From NCBI GenBank assembly GCA_029567025.1, contig JAKQLT010000237.1:1-18809 (forward strand): a stretch of 18,809 bases of DNA. Direction: 5' to 3'. The notes under the pieces are model-generated. The model did not search any database and was not told the DNA's origin. It worked only from the letters and a program-made list of their open reading frames with translations. Origin of the DNA: Candidatus Omnitrophota bacterium (GTDB taxonomy: Bacteria; Omnitrophota; Gorgyraeia; Zapsychrales; Zapsychraceae). Both the position numbers and the translations under genes were made by a program. Below, in pieces: positions 14,325 to 18,809 of the stretch (positions are counted from its first letter, which is position 1; each line of letters starts with the position of its first letter).

Positions 14325-15361
14325 ACGCTATATCCTTTAATCGCTATCAATAATTCTTCTTTTGTAACGGCAACCGCGCCCAATTTTCCAACAACCACGC
14401 CAGCGGCAAAATTAGAGATTTCCGCGGCCTGTCTTTTATTGGCGCCAGCGGTTAAACTCAAGGTAAAAGTAGAAATAACCGCGTCTCCCGCGCCTGTGAC
14501 ATCAAAAACCTCTTTCGCTTTCGTGCTAATAGAAACAGGTTTTTCGCCTCGTTCAAAAAGCCGCATGCCGCGCTCACCTAAAGTAATCAATAAAGATTCT
14601 AAATCCAAATATTTCAAAAGTTCTTTTCCAGCTAAATCAATATCAGCATCTGTTTTTAATTTTTCCGTATGAACACCCAAAACATATGCTTTGGGATCCG
14701 TAATCTTTATATTATGAATAGCATTTTCTGCTTCTTTTAAATTAGGCGTAATGGAAGTGACTTTCCGGTAATAATTGAAATGTTCTACCTTAGGGTCAAC
14801 CGTAATAATCTTTTTATTTTGAAGAGCTAATCCGCAGACAAAATGAACTAATTGAGGGGTAATCAGTCCTTTCCCATAATCCGAAATAATAACACCATCC
14901 ACTTTTTTCATATTCTCTTTTATAAATTGAAAAATCTTATCCAAAATACTTTTATCAATGGACTCTTCTGTTTTCTCTCTATCAATGCGGACAATCTGTT
15001 GATGCTGAGCTAAAACGCGAACTTTCGTAATGGTAGGAAATTTTTTATCTATAAAAATACCGTCGGTATCAACTTTTTTATTTATCAATTCGTTTTTTAA
15101 AACACGTCCTTCTAAATCATCTCCCATCCGGCTGACTAAAACAACTTTTGCTCCTAAGGCCTTTAAATTCTGGGCTACATTCGCCGCGCCGCCAGGAGTA
15201 AAAAACCGTTCTTTTTCTAAAACAATCGGGACCGGGGCTTCAGGAGAAATGCGCGAAACAGAACCGCGAATATATTGGTCTAAAATAACATCCCCTATGA
15301 CCAATATTTTCTTTTTATGAAACTTGCTAATAATTTTTTTATGAGAAGCGAAAGAATACAT
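14312..15361 (-). CDS. rfaE1: D-glycero-beta-D-manno-heptose 7-phosphate kinase
   Basis: This pfkB-family sugar kinase phosphorylates heptose 7-phosphate at C1, a step toward ADP-heptose for the LPS inner core. The 349 residues show GDVILDQYIRG (23-33), SRISPEAPVPIV (36-47), the first pfkB signature GGAANVAQNLKALG (57-70) and the second, DVTGAGDAV (287-295), with catalytic Asp293. The motif SRISPEAPVP is specific for RfaE/HldE rather than other pfkB kinases. E. coli HldE is a fusion with a C-terminal adenylyltransferase; that domain is absent here, so a separate rfaE2 is expected elsewhere. A 70-bp AT-rich gap separates it from the upstream glycosyltransferase gene, and only a weak GAGAAAAA precedes the ATG. 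Confidence 0.94.
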   Translation of the reverse strand: MYSFASHKKIISKFHKKKILVIGDVILDQYIRGSVSRISPEAPVPIVLEKERFFTPGGAANVAQNLKALGAKVVLVSRMGDDLEGRVLKNELINKKVDTDGIFIDKKFPTITKVRVLAQHQQIVRIDREKTEESIDKSILDKIFQFIKENMKKVDGVIISDYGKGLITPQLVHFVCGLALQNKKIITVDPKVEHFNYYRKVTSITPNLKEAENAIHNIKITDPKAYVLGVHTEKLKTDADIDLAGKELLKYLDLESLLITLGERGMRLFERGEKPVSISTKAKEVFDVTGAGDAVISTFTLSLTAGANKRQAAEISNFAAGVVVGKLGAVAVTKEELLIAIKGYSVCVS

Positions 15362-15431
15362 TTTTTCTCGTCTATAATTTTATATATATTAATAATTTAT
15401 ATGATTATTTTCTCCAAAAAGACTGCCAATT

Positions 15432-16487
15432 CTAACATAGTTTATATATGGCGTCAACAGCTTCTAAAACCTCATCCACAGAAATAAGCTCTAAAAGCTG
15501 ACGTGGAGCTGACCCTGCTTTTTTAAACGAAAAAATACTTTTCTGTAAAGGAACGCTAATGACTTTCGATTTCTTACTTAAAGGCCCCCAACGTTCCGGA
15601 TTAATTCCAGGCTGATTTCGAGTAAAAATAGCTACTGTTGGCGCCCCTATAGCTGATCCAACATGGAGAATCCCAGATTCATTAGAAATAACCATATTGC
15701 AACGTCCTAACATTTGCGCTATCTGATGTAAATTCGTTTTTCCTGTTAAATCATAAATAGACTCTAAATGTTTAGAAAATCGTTTTATCCTATCGGAAAC
15801 ATCGACCGTATCATTCCCTCCTAAAAAAATAATCTTACAGCCATATTTGTCAATAATAGAATCGACTAAAATACGATAACGATATTCGGGCCAATGACGA
15901 GATGGGTCAGAGCCTCCAGGATGAACTCCAATTAAAAAATCTTTATTTAAAATTTTATTTTTATCCAAAAATTCTTGCAACCACTCTTTTGATTCTTTTG
16001 TCACAGAAACATGCAATTCACAATCGATTGGCTTAATCCCTAAAGAACGCAACACATCCAAGCAATATTGTGTTTCGTGTTTTTTACCTTCATGCCTCGT
16101 ATCTTTAATAGGATGCGTCAACAAAAAACCAAATTTATTATTTTTATAACCAATCCGATGAGGGACCCCTGCAAAAAAACAAAACAAATTCGAACGACGT
16201 TTCGTATGAAAAATAATAGCTGCGTCAAATTTCTTTTTCCGTATATCTTTTATCAATTTGATAAAGCCCCAAAACCCTTTATGTCTTTTCTTACGATCGT
16301 CTACCATAATCTCATCGATATAAGGATTAGCACTTACCAAATCTTTCGTAAAAGGTGTTACCATAAGGGTAATCCACGCATCAGGATAATTCTCCCGTAG
16401 CACCTTCAAACTCGGAGTCGTTAAAACAACATCTCCAATACGGTCAGTCCTGACAACTAAAATTTTATTGAATTTTTGCATCATCAT
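15432..16487 (-). CDS. Glycosyltransferase family 9 protein (heptosyltransferase-like)
   Basis: The 351-residue protein belongs to the ADP-heptose:LPS heptosyltransferase family (GT9, GT-B fold). The N-terminal domain opens with KILVVRTDRIGDVVLTTPSL, where Asp19 is the position of the catalytic base in WaaC. The linker has GVHPGGSDPSRHWP, and the C-terminal donor-binding domain has ISNESGILHVGSAIGAPTVA followed by IFTRNQPGINPERWGP. This last phrase differs from the IFGPT of classical heptosyltransferases, and there is no cysteine cluster near the end, so donor or acceptor may differ from WaaC and WaaF. The start overlaps the next upstream GT9 gene as ATGA, with no separate Shine-Dalgarno sequence. 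The specific linkage cannot be read from sequence. Confidence 0.88.
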   Translation of the reverse strand: MMMQKFNKILVVRTDRIGDVVLTTPSLKVLRENYPDAWITLMVTPFTKDLVSANPYIDEIMVDDRKKRHKGFWGFIKLIKDIRKKKFDAAIIFHTKRRSNLFCFFAGVPHRIGYKNNKFGFLLTHPIKDTRHEGKKHETQYCLDVLRSLGIKPIDCELHVSVTKESKEWLQEFLDKNKILNKDFLIGVHPGGSDPSRHWPEYRYRILVDSIIDKYGCKIIFLGGNDTVDVSDRIKRFSKHLESIYDLTGKTNLHQIAQMLGRCNMVISNESGILHVGSAIGAPTVAIFTRNQPGINPERWGPLSKKSKVISVPLQKSIFSFKKAGSAPRQLLELISVDEVLEAVDAIYKLC

Positions 16488-17452
16488 AAAAGAACATCAA
16501 TTTGGTCTAAAACCTTTTTAAAAGAAATAGAAGCTATACACTCATGCGGCTTTTTTATTTGAGGATTTTGGCAAACGAGACAGTCCTTTTCTCTGGCCAC
16601 AAAAATACTTTTCTGACTCCACGGGCCGTATTGCAAAGGATTGGTCGGCCCAAAAATCGCTAAAACAGGTTTATCCAAATAGCTCGCTAAATGCATGGGC
16701 GCGCTATCATTAGAAATAATCGCCTGAGGGTATTTCATTAATTCTGCCAACTGAAGCAATGTTGTTTTTCCGCATAAATCAACAAAAGGATTTTTCATTA
16801 ACTTCCCAATAGATTGAGCGACGATGGAATCCTCTTGAGAACCCATAAAAACAATTTTTACTTTCTTTATTTTAACAAGTTCATCCGCCGCTTTTGCAAA
16901 ATACTCTTTGGGCCATCTTTTAGAAGGATCCGCAGCCCCCGGCGCAATAGCAACAAAAAATTTTTCTCCTATTTCTTTTTCTATAATATTTTTAATATAA
17001 GCGTTGTCCTCTTCGCTGATAGATAAACAATACTTCTTCTCTGAAATATTTTTAAAACGATAAACACTTTTTAAACGTCTTAAATGTTTTTCCTTCATAT
17101 GCAATCCCATTGATTCCGTTTTCTTAAAAGACGTTCGATATTTCGTTGGGACAAAAAAAGGAATCGCGGTATTTCGCAAATCAACAATAAGATCAAACTT
17201 CTTCATTTGTAATTCACGCACAAAACGTATTTTCCCCAAGACAGATTGATGCTTATCATAAATAAAAATTTGCGAAAAATTCGGATTACCCACTAATAAC
17301 GATTGCGCCTTTGGCCCGATAACAATGGAAATTTTAGAACCAGGGAAATCATGGCGTAAAACATCGATAACAGGAAAAGTCAAAATAACATCGCCGATAT
17401 TCGAAAGAGAAACGACTAAAATATTCTCTATTTTTGTTTTATCGCATAGCAT
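16484..17452 (-). CDS. Glycosyltransferase family 9 protein (heptosyltransferase-like)
   Basis: This is a second GT9 enzyme, 322 residues. It has ILVVSLSNIGDVILTFP with Asp21 at the catalytic-base position, IAPGAADPSKRWP in the linker, and ISNDSAPMHLASYLDKPVLA plus IFGPTNPLQYGPW in the donor-binding domain. Near the C-terminus three cysteines occur in CLVC and a further Cys ten residues on, resembling the cysteine-rich tail of WaaF-type enzymes. The central region is lysine-rich (MKEKHLRRLKSVYRFK), which may contact membrane or acceptor phosphate. It overlaps the upstream GT9 gene by 14 bp and the downstream one by 4 bp. It is presumably an inner-membrane-associated cytoplasmic enzyme of LPS core assembly; the exact step is not determined. 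Confidence 0.88.
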   Translation of the reverse strand: MLCDKTKIENILVVSLSNIGDVILTFPVIDVLRHDFPGSKISIVIGPKAQSLLVGNPNFSQIFIYDKHQSVLGKIRFVRELQMKKFDLIVDLRNTAIPFFVPTKYRTSFKKTESMGLHMKEKHLRRLKSVYRFKNISEKKYCLSISEEDNAYIKNIIEKEIGEKFFVAIAPGAADPSKRWPKEYFAKAADELVKIKKVKIVFMGSQEDSIVAQSIGKLMKNPFVDLCGKTTLLQLAELMKYPQAIISNDSAPMHLASYLDKPVLAIFGPTNPLQYGPWSQKSIFVAREKDCLVCQNPQIKKPHECIASISFKKVLDQIDVLL

Positions 17453-18440
17453 CTAAAACTTCCTTAACGGTTATGCGTTGCATACAAATATTATTCGGGC
17501 AAGTTAAATCATAACAAGCATCTTTATTACATCCGACATCATGTTGCAGAATATATGATCGGCCTTTTCCCCTCGGCCCAGTAATTTCAGGACGCGTCGG
17601 ACCAAAAAGAGCAATTGTTTTTACGCCCACGCTACTGGCTAAATGTAATGGGCCAGAATCCGAGGTAATCAATAAATCGCTTAAACTAATTAAGGCAATT
17701 AATTCCTTTAAATCTGTTTTTCCAGCTAAAATCCATGGCTTATTTTTAAGCGGCGCACAAATCATGTCAATCAAAGGAAGATCTTCTTTTGTGCCAGGAA
17801 TAATAACCTTCGCCTTTAAATTGTTTATCAGCTGGTCGATTAACCTTGTAAAACTTTCGAGCGGCCAACGTTTCAAATTCCAATTTGCACCAACGTGAAC
17901 TAAAATGCGCGGATGGGCTTGATCCATACCATATTCTTCCAACATACGAGACATCTTCTTTCGAGCATCTGGGGCCACTTGTAAATAAGTCAATCGATCC
18001 CTCACTCGGATACCAAAAAATTCAATAATCCTTAAATAATAATCCGAACGGTGTAATGTTTCCTCAGGCAAAGGAACGCGACACGTTAATAAAAATCCTC
18101 TTTTTTTTGTTGGATAACCTACCCGAAAAGGAATACCGGCTAAAAAAACTAAAAGCGCGCGCGACAAAGAACCATGCAATAAAAAAGCCAAATGAAACCG
18201 CGACCTGAATAATTGAACCCAAACCTTTATCTTGCTTACTAAACTCCGATGCGTTGTGCGATCATCATATTCAATAATCGCATCGATATCCGGAATGCTT
18301 TCTAAAACACCTCTGACACGTTGAGGCGCCAAACACGTAATATGACAATGCGGATAATGCTCTTTGATGGAACGAAAAACCGGCGATGAAAAAACAACAT
18401 CGCCTACCCAATTAACATTAACAACAAGAATTTTAATCAT
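17439..18440 (-). CDS. waaF: Lipopolysaccharide heptosyltransferase II-like glycosyltransferase (GT9)
   Basis: Of the three GT9 proteins this 333-residue one looks most like WaaF, which adds the second heptose to the LPS inner core from ADP-heptose. It has ILVVNVNWVGDVVFSSPVFR with Asp14 as base, GIPFRVGYPTKKRGFLLT, LVHVGANWNLKRWPLE, ITSDSGPLHLASSVGVKTIA and LFGPTRPEITGP. The tail holds four cysteines in CNKDACYDLTCPNNIC followed by MQRIT, as in WaaF. The spacing of the four is an even CX4CX4CX4C. It overlaps the upstream glycosyltransferase gene by 8 bp, with AAGGA directly before the ATG. The GT9 family is certain; the WaaF assignment is likely. Confidence 0.85.
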   Translation of the reverse strand: MIKILVVNVNWVGDVVFSSPVFRSIKEHYPHCHITCLAPQRVRGVLESIPDIDAIIEYDDRTTHRSLVSKIKVWVQLFRSRFHLAFLLHGSLSRALLVFLAGIPFRVGYPTKKRGFLLTCRVPLPEETLHRSDYYLRIIEFFGIRVRDRLTYLQVAPDARKKMSRMLEEYGMDQAHPRILVHVGANWNLKRWPLESFTRLIDQLINNLKAKVIIPGTKEDLPLIDMICAPLKNKPWILAGKTDLKELIALISLSDLLITSDSGPLHLASSVGVKTIALFGPTRPEITGPRGKGRSYILQHDVGCNKDACYDLTCPNNICMQRITVKEVLDAMR

Positions 18441-18809
18441 TCCTTAAAACCTTTTGATAAACTTCTACTGTTTTTTCTGTCATTTTTTCTGCGGCATAAT
18501 GTGTTTTCGCGAAACGAGAAGCACACAGACCGACATTCTTTGCTTTCTGAGGATTCCTGATAAGATCAATAATGGCCCCGGCCAATCCTTGGACATCCTC
18601 GGGCTCAACTAAAAAACCAGTTTTCCCTTCTTCAATTAAAGCAGGAATTCCTCCTACGCGCGAGGCCACAACCGGCAAACCGCAAGCTTGCGCCTCCATA
18701 ATAGACAGCCCTAAACCTTCATTTCTCGACGGCATAACAAAAATATCTATACAATCCAAATAATCCTTTATCTCCTTAACCACAGGCGTAAAAATAACAT
18801 CCTTTTCTA
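18433..18809 (-). CDS. Glycosyltransferase family 4 protein, C-terminal part (cut by window edge)
   Basis: The reading frame stays open to the right edge; a GTG at 18783 is not the real start, because upstream codons continue a typical domain (EKDVIFTPVVKEI). About 125 codons are visible. They form the C-terminal half of a GT-B retaining glycosyltransferase: IFVMPSRNEGLG, an EX7E motif in EGLGLSIMEA, then ACGLPVVASRVGGIPALI and GKTGFLVEPED, which bind the nucleotide-sugar donor. Activated-sugar and acceptor specificity cannot be deduced. Its stop lies inside the start of the WaaF-like gene (8 bp overlap), so it belongs to the LPS core or surface polysaccharide operon. Confidence 0.92.
   Translation of the reverse strand, partial: EKDVIFTPVVKEIKDYLDCIDIFVMPSRNEGLGLSIMEAQACGLPVVASRVGGIPALIEEGKTGFLVEPEDVQGLAGAIIDLIRNPQKAKNVGLCASRFAKTHYAAEKMTEKTVEVYQKVLRND

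Noticed and set aside
12293..14672. Plus-strand open frames opposite kdsD, kdsA, kdsB and rfaE1
   Set aside because: All lie antisense to genes with intact catalytic motifs, and their translations are low-complexity or featureless.
15362..15431. Promoter search in the 70-bp AT-rich gap before rfaE1
   Set aside because: TTGGCA is present but has no suitable -10 at 16-18 nt; the many TATA-like strings are expected from base composition.
1..18809. CRISPR arrays, tRNA or rRNA genes, insertion sequences, phage or defence genes
   Set aside because: Nothing repeated or RNA-like was seen beyond the sites listed; gene spacing leaves almost no unassigned sequence and no gap exceeds about 150 bp.

Overview
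The window holds 20 protein-coding genes, all on the minus strand. They are tightly packed, with many 4-38 bp overlaps, and no RNA gene, IS element or CRISPR array was seen. The DNA is AT-rich. The gene set (Kdo and heptose synthesis, LPS export, an OmpA-type lipoprotein) indicates a diderm (Gram-negative-type) bacterium. No single gene fixes the phylum. The clustering, the short trigger factor and the divergent LptC/LptA protein would fit an uncultured lineage such as Omnitrophota or a relative, but that placement is a low-confidence inference.

Reading in the direction of transcription (right to left), the first block is LPS core assembly: a glycosyltransferase cut by the window edge, three GT9 (heptosyltransferase-family) enzymes, a heptose-7-phosphate kinase, then a complete Kdo route in the order kdsB, kdsA, kdsD, kdsC. 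It continues into an LptC-LptA fusion and the LptB ATPase. Sugar synthesis, activation, transfer and the export machine are therefore encoded consecutively.

The second block covers protein quality control and central metabolism: a trigger factor lacking its prolyl isomerase domain, clpP, a class V aminotransferase, serA, a DsbD/CcdA-like membrane protein and purA. The aminotransferase and SerA probably provide two consecutive steps of serine synthesis. serA has a 152-bp leader with a strong inverted repeat and a possible pseudoknot next to its ribosome binding site.

The third block is a small transcription unit that looks self-contained: a promoter candidate, an OmpA-domain lipoprotein, a small membrane-anchored coiled-coil protein, and a terminator-like hairpin. 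The last block is uppS, cdsA and the start of dxr. These supply undecaprenyl diphosphate, CDP-diacylglycerol and the first committed step of the MEP isoprenoid pathway, and are joined by overlapping stop and start codons.

Most of the window is conserved housekeeping. The items most worth a second look are the serA leader, the domain-deleted trigger factor and the LptC-LptA fusion.
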